From contig JAQFVV010012490.1 in the NCBI GenBank assembly GCA_028023455.1, positions 1,056,001 through 1,120,000 on the forward strand: a stretch of 64,000 nt of DNA, in the 5' to 3' direction. Source of the stretch: Epiperipatus broadwayi (lineage: Eukaryota > Onychophora > Udeonychophora > Euonychophora > Peripatidae). Made by a program: the position numbers and the translations under genes. Shown here piece by piece: positions 50,896-60,283 of the stretch (position 1 is its first letter; the number at the start of each line of letters is the position of its first letter). Below the pieces are notes generated by a model. That model searched no databases. It was given only the letters and a program-made list of their open reading frames with translations, and was not told where the DNA came from.

Positions 50896-51749
50896 ATCTC
50901 CACTGCGGTCCCCTTCAGCTATACCCGTGAACTACATTTCCATTGGGCGCTGGTCATTAACCACCAGCACTAATGCGAGATATCTCTGCTGGTGTTAAAC
51001 AGACATCTCTCCAATACTGCGTGACTGCTCTCTGCTACTCTCTATATTACCCAGTCTTCTTATCGCTCTCTGACAACTGCAACAATCAATCAATACACCG
51101 ACCAATAAGATAACGCCTCTTATCTAGAAATATTTGCAATCAGCAAATATTTCTTGGAATTGTCGATCGCCATTACGTCAATGTACTAATTAAATTCCTC
51201 AGCTATCAGAGCACGATCTAAAACCAATCTCTCGAATAAATTCTAGTTTTTCCGGAGTGCACAAAAATGTCTGCCATTTTTACAAACACTACACTCCTCC
51301 CTCCACTCAAGAAAAACCCTTGTTGCTATTCCTTGGTGTTGTTTTTCTCTTGCTACTTTCCTGTTATTTCACTCAGAAATATACGATTTAACTGCTGCTG
51401 AAACTTTTTTGCCAATTACGTTCAATGGTGACTGCGCAAACGTGGTAAACTCAGCTTCCGATGTTAACTGCACAAACGTTTTATTTCCAAACTTTCACCG
51501 ATGTTTCATCACGTAAACTTGCAACGAAAACTTTAGCCATTCACTTCCGTTATTAACGTTACTAACTGGGATTTCCATTTTCACCAGGTTTCTCCGTCTA
51601 ACTTATTCGCTACTTACAGGTTCCAAATGCGACTGTGCCAATGTTATATCCACACTTACGACTGTGCCAATGTTATATCTGCAAATCATACTGTGCGGCT
51701 ATCCAATAACGTTCGCTAATGTTCTCCAACGAATGGTCTATTCCTGCAA

Positions 51750-51975
51750 CTAATGCTCTACTCTGCAACTAATGCTCTGCTCTGCAACGAATGCCCTGCT
51801 CTGTAACGAATTCTTCTACTCTGCAACTAATGCTCTACTCTGCAATGAATGCTTCTACTCTGCAACTAATGCTCTGCTCTGCAATGAATGCTTCTACTCT
51901 GCAACTAATGCTCTGCTCTGCAACGAATGCTTCTACTCTACAACTAATGCTCTGCTCTGCAACAAATGCTCTGAA
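51750..51975. repeat. Minisatellite in terminal repeat B
   Basis: The same tandem array as in copy A, with one more unit or so, which probably explains why copy B is about 20 bases longer. Copy-number difference between the two arrays shows slippage after insertion. Confidence 0.8.
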
Positions 51976-52374
51976 TATCTCCACTGTGGTCTCCTTCAGC
52001 TATACCAGTGAACTACATTTCCACTGGAAGCTGGTCATTAACCACCAGCACTAACGCGAGATATCTCTGCTGGTGTTAAACAGACGTCTCTCCAATACTG
52101 CGTGACTGCTCTCTGCTACTCTCTATATTACCCAGTCTTCTTATCGCTCTCTGACAACTGCAACAATCAATCAATACCCCGACCAATAAGGTAATGCCTC
52201 TTATCTAGAAATATTTGCAATCAGCAAATATTTCTTGGAATTGTCGATCGCCATTACGTCAATGTACTAATTAAATTCCTCAGCTATCAGAGCACGATCT
52301 AAAACCAACCTCTCGAATAAATTCTAGTTTTTCCGGAGTGCACAAAAATGTCTGCCATTTTTACACACACTACA

Positions 52375-52620
52375 GTGAGAAAGTTAGACCCCATTACCAT
52401 TATAAAAATTATTTCAAAAACATTTAGAAAAAAGTATAATGCTGAATTATTTTCTTTGAAAATTATAGTTGAGGAAAGAATACAATGGAGAACTATAATT
52501 AGATAAGATGTTGAAGACTTTCAGAAAAATAAGTTTGTTGCAGAAGTTAAAAGACAGAATTGCAAAATATCACATAAACAGTAAAAAGGACCAGCACGTT
52601 CTAAAATGTGAACATATTTA
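52375..52620 (+). pseudogene. LINE (RTE/I-like) ORF, C-terminal part
   Basis: Continues the frame cut at 50575: RKLDPITIIKIISKT, then a WR-containing segment (IQWRTIIR, about 52480-52503), a DFQKN..VAEVKRQN segment and a last CEHIYGW phrase, reminiscent of the Cys/His-rich end (CxxCGRxC...) of these LINE proteins. Across the insertion the peptide reads KNGFVRKLD, which confirms that the GC-rich element landed inside a pre-existing LINE. Confidence 0.7.
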
Positions 52621-53021
52621 TGGCTGACAGATAGCAAAACTTATATTCAATGTATAATTTATTATTATTTGTATTTTTATCCATTTTTTCTCTTGGAATG
52701 GCTACTGCTGATATATATATATATTATTGAAAAATGTTACACATTAATGAAAATTTAATAGTTATGTTTGGTGGCATTTTTTGGATAAAGAAAAAATTTA
52801 AAAGAATTTACATGTAATGATATTAAATATTATTGTACGTATACCTGAATATATCAAATGTGTTTGGGATAAATTAATTGTAATTAAAAGATTAAATTGA
52901 ATCTATAATTAAGACGATGACTTAAATTAAATTCATTATTGGGATTAAATATTAGAGGAATAATAATAAAAAAGAATTTTAAATGTTTACAAAACTGTTA
53001 AATATTATAGGATTTAACATG
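52621..53021 (-). other. PRKD intron, no feature seen
   Basis: AT-rich with a (TA)n run near 52711-52724; may include the A-rich LINE 3' end. Nothing else recognised. Confidence 0.4.
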
Positions 53022-53167
53022 ATTACCATTTCTTATGCTTGCTAATAACTGTTATTAAAACAGGCAAAACTCACTATATGTATTGCCACACATAGCAAGC
53101 TAGAGTAATCAATGGATGCCAAAAAGCTTGTGCATAAAATCCCCATCTAGTGCCTACTCATCCAATA

Positions 53168-53209
53168 TCCCCAGACTAGTTTCTGGATCATGGCCTTCGT
53201 CAGTGAGGA
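53168..53209 (-). ncRNA. Hammerhead-like motif in arm 1
   Basis: The minus-strand counterpart of the 53749 motif. Helix I UCCUCA/UGGGGA, CUGACGA, GAAAC, loop UA and GUC are all kept. Stem II has changed (AGGCCAUGAUCCA), leaving only two paired bases, so this copy is probably weaker. Confidence 0.5.
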
Positions 53210-53748
53210 GCCTTGGATCTGAGAGCACTGCATCTAAATCTTAGGATCAAATGCAACCCTCTAGCAGCCACCTTTTATCTCCACTTAACTATACAACTAT
53301 GAGTCTTAAATTGAAAACACCTTAACATTTTCAATCCAAGCTCATTAGCTTATATAGTCATATAGGTCTGAACTCAGTTAAATACCTATACATTTTGGTG
53401 CCTTTGGTTCTTTAATAACCATAGCCACCACTATCCTATTAGGCAGGATTGGTCTTAAGCCAATAAGCATCACCATTTCTTATACTTGCTTATAACTATT
53501 ATTAAAATAGGCAAAACTCACTATACGTATTGGCTATGGTTGTTAAAGAACCAAAGACACCAAAATGTATAGATACTGAACTGAGTTCAGACCTATATGA
53601 CTATATAAGCTAATGAGCTTGGATTGAAAATGTTAAGGTGTTTTCAATTTAAGACTCATAGTTTTATAGTTAAGTGGAGATAAAAGGTGGCTGCTAGAGT
53701 GTTGCATTAGATCCTAAGATCTAGGTGCAGTGCTCTCAGATCCAAGGC

Positions 53749-53790
53749 TCCTCACTGACGAAGGCCACAAGCCAGAAACTAGTCTGGGGA
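53749..53790 (+). ncRNA. Hammerhead-ribozyme motif (type I) in arm 2
   Basis: Order along the RNA: helix I 5' strand UCCUCA (53749-53754); core CUGACGA (53755-53761; consensus CUGANGA); stem II with GGC/GCC and loop CACAA (53762-53774); GAAA then C; helix III of two pairs (A-U, C-G) around UA; cleavage triplet GUC (ending 53784); helix I 3' strand UGGGGA (53785-53790), which pairs six of six with the 5' strand, one as G-U. An A-A mismatch sits at the base of stem II. Compared with the 62328 copy, one helix I pair and one stem II pair have changed on both sides. Cleavage would fall after 53784. Confidence 0.65.
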
Positions 53791-53899
53791 TATTGGATGA
53801 GTAGGCACTAAATGGGGATTTTATGCACAAGCCTTCTGGCATCCATTGATTACTCTAGCTTGCTGGGTGTGGCAATACGTATAGTGAATTTTGCCTGTT

Positions 53900-54719
53900 G
53901 TATTATAGGATTTATTATGATTCAAAATATGTATTGCACATATATATATATTGGCTGTTTTTAGTATCTTTTTATTTAAAAATAAGATTTTATTTAAATA
54001 TACATAAGATTAAAAGTTTAATATTGAAACATATGTTACAGATTTATTACATATTGATTGCAAAAGAAAATATATTTTAGATAAATTAAAAACATTCAAT
54101 TATGACCAGGTGCACATAAAAGACAAGAAAGAAAGTGATTAATATTACTATATATTAATAATAAGTTATGCAATTTGATTACATCTATTATTCCTAAACA
54201 TTTTAAAGTGACTTCAAATATATAAAATTTAATAATTAATAGTAATGATTTTATGAAAAGCTTGATAAATGTAATATTGTAAATTGAATAATATATAATA
54301 TACAATCTATTCCTAAAACAGGCAAAACTCTCCATACAATAGTGCCATGTGATCATGTGATGTTTAGTGGTATTAACAATCTATTCCTCTCTATATGAAT
54401 GAACTATCTTAATTTTAGCATTTTATTGGGAGTAATTTTTCATCTTTAAAATAAAAACACCCAGAAGCATTAATTCCAACTTTACTTATTGACTTTTGGT
54501 ATTAGATAATTCAAATTATTACTTTTTTTTAATACATATTTACTATAATAATAAATTATTTAGTTCTTCATTAAAAAATAAAAAGATAAAGAACTTCCCA
54601 AAATGAATAATGAAACTTAAATTATACTTTTATTTGTTAATTAATAATCTGATATTTAATCTTATTAGTTAACATTCATCAATTTATTTACATTAAAGAC
54701 AATCTAATAAAATAATTAC
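53900..54719 (-). other. PRKD intron, little structure
   Basis: AT-rich. A fragment at 54314-54350 (CAGGCAAAACTCTCCATACA, then ATAGTGCCA) matches the outer edge of the 53 kb and 62 kb repeats and may be a truncated copy. The intron ends with the donor for exon 54720-54805 on its upper side. Confidence 0.5.
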
Positions 54720-54805
54720 CTGTAACCAAACATGTTGTAATGATTTGTTAACAGTATATCGTTTTTTGATTTTCACTTGTAATAAATTGCTTATAAGACC
54801 AATAG
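54720..54805 (-). CDS. PRKD: Serine/threonine-protein kinase D, penultimate coding exon
   Basis: An 86-bp exon, bounded by TTTTTTTAG before 54805 and GTAATTA after 54720 on the minus strand. It completes a split Ala codon (G/CT) from the 60177-60283 exon and encodes IGLISNLLQVKIKKRYTVN, then KSLQHVWLQ. The PKD family has [20 protein letters not shown]...HPWLQ here: kinase subdomain XI with the invariant Arg of the C-lobe (KKRY). The usual HPW is HVW. It ends on a codon boundary. An intact, in-frame exon between two transposon-filled introns. Confidence 0.97.
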
Positions 54806-55960
54806 CTAAAAAAAATAAATAATAATCAGTGGATTTTTACTTTAAACCATTTTTAAATACATATACATTCTGTCAACATGCTCTTTCACTGATGCATACG
54901 TTATTTTGATGCTTGAAGATTATAACTAAACAAAAAAAAAGGTCAGAAATATATACCATAATCACACACTCACAATCAATATGCATGATCAGGGACGCCA
55001 CAAAGCAGGTTATGCAGGACACAAAGAAACTTCATCACAGGGACACTAAGATGCCTAGATAATTAATAAAATTTATATGTAAATAAAAATGTTTACATTT
55101 TTAATAATTACCTCATTGTTAGAAATATGTTCTGAGTGTAAAGACTATTTATTTAAATACTGAATATTTCTTTACGTAAACTAATTGTGACAATTACTCC
55201 AGTCTTGAATTTCAAGATTTGAGTTCAAAATATACTACAAATGTACTCTTATCTTTGCACTAAACCAAACAGGCCCAATGTTATTTTGTCATGGTAATTA
55301 ATAAAACTTATATGTAAATGTTTAGATTTCCAAATCTCTTTATTGTTAGAAACACATTCTTTTTTATTTAAATATAAGTTGTGACAATTGCTCGACCCTT
55401 GAAATAAAATACACATACACTCTACCACTGTACCAAAAGCAGCTATAATTAATAAAATTTATATGTAAATGAAAATATTTAATTTTCCAATTACTTTTAT
55501 TTAAATATAATAATTTATATAAAAAGAATACATTACTATTATTAATTTATTTTAAAATAAAACATTTTAAAAATATTGTCTCATAATTACAGTAATTCTG
55601 CATGTGACGAAATTATATTTATTAATGCTATTTTATATAGTTCATCTATATTATTCAGTATAGCGTAATGTTAGAGTGTCCAACTTAAGACCATGTTTTA
55701 ATTAAGTAATTTTATTTCATGGATGGGATGGGATTTCTTCACATGATTACACAAACTGGTACTTATAATGTATAAATAATAACTTATTTATTATAAATAT
55801 GACTTTATGATTTATTGAATCAATATTTGAGAAAACAAAATAATTATACAATGCAAAAACATATATTTCCTTCAATGTTTTATTGCAGATCCGTTAATAA
55901 CATTGTCATAATTTTATTATTATTTTTTTTTTGTGAATTCTGATTCTATGTAGACGATGT
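54806..55960 (-). other. PRKD intron, with a three-copy repeat
   Basis: Between exons 54720-54805 and 60177-60283. ATTAATAAAATTTATATGTA with a following AAATG/ATTT context occurs at about 55060, 55299 (with ACTTATATG) and 55448, each preceded by a different, slightly GC-richer stretch with GTGACAATT (55190, 55381). This looks like a worn tandem array with a unit of about 150-240 bp. No gene signal. Confidence 0.5.
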
Positions 55961-55964
55961 ATTT

Positions 55965-56842
55965 ATGGCAGCGCCAAAAAATGTAATTGTCAATATTCAA
56001 AATGAATTGCAACTACAATCTAAATTGATCATAAACACCACTTGGGAGAACGAAGGGCAGAAGCTTAAATATTTGGATTTGCTGGTCCATAGAGAAAACA
56101 GAGATCTGCATTATAGTATGATAGTTAAACCCCTTGAGATCCGAGGCTTTACTCACCCGAAATCCATGTCACCTACTGCACATAAATTCGCAGGGCTCAA
56201 TGCGTTTTTATTTAGAAATCAAAATTTATGTAAATTTGAAGCCGATAGAAAGACCAACATCGCAATTTATATAAAAGATTTGCTTAGCGTAGGTTTCAGC
56301 TACAGATCAATTGCAAAGAAAATTAAGCAATTTCACAGTAAACTAATAGCTAACCACAAAAATAAGGATAAGCCTCAAATTACACTCCCTTATATTCCCA
56401 AAGTATCACAACAGATAATAAAGAAACTGGGGAATTTAAGGTTGGTGTTCGTACTCCCCCTAATTCTAACAGACTCATTAATAATTCAAAGGATAGAACA
56501 GACCCATCTCAAACACCCCAGGTGATCTACAGCATGTCATGTCCACAGGCCGGATGCAAAGCCATATACTATGGGGAAACTAAGGCCACTGTTCACAACA
56601 GAGCTGCTCAACACTTGTATACCTATAGAAGAGCAAAAAAGAACAGCGATAACTTTTCAATATTTCTGGAACATGAAAAGCAGACTGGCCATGTGTTCGA
56701 ACCAGGCAACCCCAGGATTGTATGCCCTGAAACCAACGACTGTAAAAGAAAGATCAAAGAGGCGTACTTTATTGTTTGCGACAACAATTCTATCAATAGA
56801 CGCGACACGTGTTTTTCCATTTCAAAAAAATGGTCAAACTGA
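55965..56842 (+). pseudogene. PLE reverse transcriptase end plus GIY-YIG endonuclease, one frameshift
   Basis: The first frame (55965-56440) matches the C-terminal thumb and linker of PLE reverse transcriptases: FLDL-type strand as KYLDLLVHRENRDLHYSMI, then GFTHPKSMSPTAHK and YRSIAKKI. Near 56430-56436 the frame shifts, and the linker (VGVRTPPNSNRLINNSKD) continues in the other frame into the nuclease. GIY is VIY, and YIG is YYG (IYYGETKATVHNRAAQH, Arg present), followed by GHVFEP and a region with KRKIKEAYFI that supplies the catalytic Glu. The stop is at 56840-56842. Apart from the shift the domains are nearly open over 290 codons. The ATG at 55965 is internal to the original protein. Confidence 0.85.
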
Positions 56843-56905
56843 TTTGCATTTACATTTGCATATTTGTTATTTAATAACACTACGTAAAGATTTATTACTT
56901 TCGTC

Positions 56906-56944
56906 GGCCATGAATATGAGGGCAAACCTCGAAAGCGCTTGGCC
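56906..56944 (+). ncRNA. Degenerate hammerhead motif in the PLE 3' region
   Basis: About 65 bases after the nuclease stop: GGCC (56906-56909), core AUGAAUAU (worn from CUGAUGA plus one base), stem II GAGG-GCAAA-CCUC, GAAA (56931-56934), helix III of two pairs (A-U, G-C) around CG, U at the cleavage position (56940) and GGCC (56941-56944), which pairs 4 of 4 with the first GGCC. Position in the element and layout match hammerheads reported in Penelope-like elements. The core changes make cleavage unlikely. Confidence 0.5.
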
Positions 56945-57030
56945 CATTTAATAGTTTTATGCGAAATTTGTTTTGCTTATTTGGAAGCTTCTTCGTCAGC
57001 GAGTAAATCGTTTTTAGGCTATAAAAATGT

Positions 57031-58241
57031 TAACAAAAAGCTAATTTCACATTAAAATGTAACTGAAAAATCTGCATAACTGAGCAATCAGTGCTTCTGT
57101 AATTATATTACTTTGCATATGATATTCACTGTACAACTTATAAAGTAAAATATTTGGCAAAAAAAGAAAACATTATTTTATTTAGCATGTGAAAATTTTT
57201 TTTGATTTTCACAAAAGACAAATCATGTAGACCCTGGGTATTGATAAATGAGAGATCATATGCCATTGCAATGCACTCAAGTCAGGTCTGTTCATAAAAC
57301 CAGGGGCACTGAAATTTATTTTGTAGAAAGGCGCCTCATACTCATAGAGCAGCCCTGTGCATGATGTACACTTATCAGTTATGCAGTTTGTTGAATTAAA
57401 AAAAAAATCTCCTGGCAATATATTTTGTAATCAAGCAAATAAAAAAAAAAAGACTACTAACCAATAGCTTGCCAGCAACAAATAAAAATCAATGGGTATT
57501 AAATGAAAGAAAAATATCAAAAGTATCAAAACAAGTTGAAAAGTCAATTGATATTTATTTATTTTTCTTATCTTTTGCTAAAGGGTTAGAACCCTCAAAC
57601 ACCTAAAACTGGAATCGGAAAAAATATGTTGCTAGTGCCAATTGATGTAAACTGTAAAGGATGTTAATGTATATTTATATATCATATACAAAGCAAAAGG
57701 AAATGACTTCCTTTTCTGTATGCAGTCAATATCATTGTACCATCTTTGATGGAATACTCCCAATTATAAAATGACTGTCTATAACTTGCAATCTCAGATA
57801 TCAAAGAGATATGCTTTTTGACAAGTGATCTAGATCAGGATCAAATTAAATTCATATCATATGAAAATAAAGCTCCATTTAATACAATCAACACATAATC
57901 ACTGCAAAAGCCATTACTTCTCATTTAAAACCATATAAATAATTAATGAAAAAAATAGTTCTTACCTTATGTAATTTTTTTGACAGTATTAAATAAAACT
58001 TTGTTTACATCTAGTTTGAATTTAAATTTGGCATGAATTAGATCATTTGACAGAAAACTCACTTCTTTAATACATGAGATTATAAGTATAAACAATCATT
58101 TTATTCTTATAGGCATTCTGGCAAAGAGGAATGTCACAATGATACAGCACATGAAAAAAAAAACATTTCCATTTGATTTATATTTAATTTGAAAATGCTG
58201 TATTATCAAATACCATACATATCTCTCTCTCTATATATATA
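57031..58241 (-). other. PRKD intron with a repeat shared with 63.3 kb
   Basis: The segment at 57300-57360 (GAAATTTATTTTGTAGAAAG, then GCGCCTCATACTCAT, GAGCAG) matches 63328-63375, which marks a dispersed repeat. The 69-codon minus-strand frame over it (57209-57418) is therefore probably not a gene. The rest is AT-rich, with a CT/TA simple run at 58220-58245. Confidence 0.5.
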
Positions 58242-58412
58242 TATAACTGAATATTTGTAAATACAGTAACTAAATAATTAAAATTTTTTTATCCACTTAG
58301 GAGCGCTTTCGATTTAGTTGACACAGATTACTGGGATAATCAAAAGCGCTCCTAAGTGGATAAAATATTTTTTAATTATTTAGTTACTGTATTTACAAAT
58401 ATTCAGTTATAT
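58242..58412. repeat. Long hairpin, two arms of about 72 bp
   Basis: Left arm 58242-58313 and right arm 58339-58412 are near-perfect inverted copies (TATAACTGAATATTTGTAAA at the outer ends; TTAGGAGCGCTTTCGAT / ATCAAAAGCGCTCCTAA at the inner ends), around a 25-base loop. It resembles a fold-back MITE. Position: PRKD intron. Confidence 0.8.
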
Positions 58413-60176
58413 AATTACGTATATTGCTTTAAAAATACAGACATCAGATCATAATATTATTACATATATATATAACTGATGATAAATTATAGTAATACTT
58501 CATAGTACATAATTGCAATAAGTATGTTTCTTAATGAGGCTGTTTAATAATACACTGATTTCACACTACTTAAATTCATGCATGGCTTATTATTTGAATG
58601 CTTTAATATTTTTATATCTATATTGTACCATCAACATATAGATGGTTCAAATATATTTGGCATTTGGTAATATTTAAAAAAAAAAAAGCTTAAAAAAAAA
58701 AAAAAAAATTTAAAAATCTTTGCAAGATGCAATTGAATTTTTTTTTAATTAGTGTAATTTATTTTTTTAAAACATACAATGAAAGTTAATTTTTTGTTTC
58801 ATATTTATCTATGTGATTTAATTAAAAGTGAAATTGGAGAGAATAAAAAAGACACAGATTACTGATCCAGATAAACAAAAAGGAAGAAATTCCAAACGTA
58901 AAGATTACAATCAGAAAAATCTTTCTAATGCTAATTAAAGATGATGAAAATAATTCATAAAAAAATAAACTTTATAGCTGAAAATAAGAAAGAATGTACA
59001 AGATTGTTATTTTATATTGTGATAAAAGAACAAAAGATAATATATAAGCAGGAGTCTAAAAGGAAGAAAATAATGGCAATCAAGGTCTTGTGTCTTCTCC
59101 CTAACTAGCAGTTTCCATTAGGTCTGGGATAGAGAAAATGTCATATCCTGGACTGATTACTCATATGCAGAATTACAACTACTCATATGCTGAGGTGAAT
59201 TGTCATGTGGAGTGGAACCGATGTGTTTACAGATACCTTTCGTAATATAGGTCATTCAGAAAAACCTTCAAGTCTAGCATTAGGATGGACCAAGTATATA
59301 CAAAAATGTCGACTGAAACTAGTTAATTTCAATGGGCTCTTCAAAATACTACAAAACTTACCAGTAAGATTATTCATATCCCGATTGTGACTAAATTAAG
59401 CGTTTGCAAACAATCCTTATTATAAGCTTATAATATACTACTAACAGAGACATTTGCAGATTTGCCATTCAAAAAACTTTCTAGAAGAAACTTAAGAAGT
59501 GAACTTTAATTGTTAAACTGTTTTAATTAGTTGATTATTATATGGGTTAGCGTGCATGTATTCTTTTCAATTTATTAGTAATTTATCTTTTAAATAAGTT
59601 AATTTGTTTGAATAAAATATTTTACTTTTATCAACTTTTCATTGTGCGTTATTATTGTTAGTTTATTTATAATCTATTATATATAAATTACCTTTGCAAA
59701 TATGCTTATTTATTAATTAAGTCCTGGGAGAAATATTCTTTGAAAATAAATTAAGTTACAGGAAATCATAATCCTGATCTTTTTAGCTAATTGCTTCGAA
59801 ATTATGGGATATGAGGAAGTTAGGAGTCTACGGAATATGGCATCCTCTTTTATAAATTAAAATTAACTTTATCAACAATTCCAACAGTAATATTAAGTAA
59901 TCTTAGACAGAGTTAATCAGGAAATATAGCTATGTTTTTTAGAAATATAAATGAAATAATTTTTCTTTTTCATAGCTTGATTAACTCATGCATTATAGTG
60001 TGTAAAAGTTGGCCTAAATTAAACAGTGAACATTAAATTAAACCGTGAACTGTACAATATAATATATAGATTTAAAAACAGGGAATGTTGTATATGCATA
60101 CCTCAGTAAAAAAAACTGAAAACATAAAAATACACACATATATAGTATAAAATTAAAATATTAATTACTAACATAC
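58413..60176 (-). other. PRKD intron, no element recognised
   Basis: AT-rich. A patch at 59070-59400 has more balanced composition and an open frame of 61 codons on the plus strand, without recognisable family or splice signals. Long A-runs near 58675-58710. Confidence 0.4.
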
Positions 60177-60283
60177 CCTCTCCTGAGATTTCCTTCCAAG
60201 GATTTGGTGGATACATAAAAGCAGCGTTCTGTATTTGGTCATTAATATCTTCATCTTCATTGAATGGAAAAGTACCACTCAAA
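60177..60283 (-). CDS. PRKD: Serine/threonine-protein kinase D, kinase-domain exon
   Basis: A 107-bp exon, with TTTTCAATTAG before 60283 and GTATGTTAG after 60177 on the minus strand. It encodes [18 protein letters not shown], then [17 protein letters not shown], nearly identical to PKD1-3 ([33 protein letters not shown]): kinase subdomains IX-X of the catalytic domain, with the stretch specific to the PKD family. It starts after one base of a split Ser codon and ends with one base of the Ala codon completed in the exon at 54720-54805. The upstream exons (DFG and APE region, PH and C1 domains) must lie beyond 64000; I found none from 60284 to the end. Confidence 0.97.

Larger units (their letters stand above)
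50581..52374. mobile_element. GC-richer element with about 720-bp direct terminal repeats (LTR/TRIM-like)
   Basis: Copy A, 50581-51293, and copy B, 51642-52374, are nearly identical, start TGTTATATCC and end CACTACA (TG...CA as in LTRs). They flank a 348-bp core without coding capacity. GTGCG (50576-50580) and GTGAG (52375-52379) look like a 5-bp target duplication with one mismatch, and LINE coding resumes in frame after it. I see no primer-binding site after copy A (CTCCTCCCTCC) and no clear polypurine tract before copy B. Its base composition is much richer in G+C than the rest of the window, which suggests a recent arrival. Confidence 0.7.
53059..53899. repeat. Large inverted repeat, two 368-bp arms
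   Basis: Arm 1 is 53059-53426 and arm 2 is 53532-53899, inverted and highly similar (for example TTGGATGAGTAGGCACTA and its complement; AGTCATATAGGTCTGAACTC and its complement). The 105-base spacer holds a second copy of the left flank (ACCATTTCTTAT...CACTATACGTATT; compare 53022-53083). A diverged single arm lies at 62150-62570. Each arm carries a hammerhead-like motif. This suggests a Penelope-like terminal region in head-to-head arrangement, but no PLE coding sequence adjoins, so the class is inferred. Confidence 0.85.
55961..57030 (+). mobile_element. Penelope-like element, 3' half (PLE family 3)
   Basis: Contains the end of the PLE reverse transcriptase, the GIY-YIG nuclease and the 3' non-coding region with a hammerhead-like motif (56906-56944). 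The composition is less AT-rich than its surroundings and the coding is the best preserved of the PLEs here. It lies in the PRKD intron, opposite to the gene. The 5' part of the reverse transcriptase is absent; the left edge near 55961 is approximate. Confidence 0.85.

Noticed and set aside
50730-50973. Overlapping open frames with repeating CSATNA / TLQLMLCSATNA
   Set aside because: They are read-through of a minisatellite inside a terminal repeat; two frames are open at once because the unit lacks stops.
51772-52054. Same type of repetitive open frames in the second terminal repeat
   Set aside because: Same minisatellite; no start context, homology or independent codon use.
54096-54356. 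86-codon minus-strand open frame
   Set aside because: Ile/Leu/Tyr-rich chance frame; partly overlaps a fragment of the 53 kb repeat family.
57209-57418. 69-codon minus-strand open frame
   Set aside because: Overlaps a dispersed repeat shared with 63.3 kb; no protein family recognised.
59205-59390. 61-codon plus-strand frame in a PRKD intron
   Set aside because: Antisense to the gene, no homology, no regulatory context.
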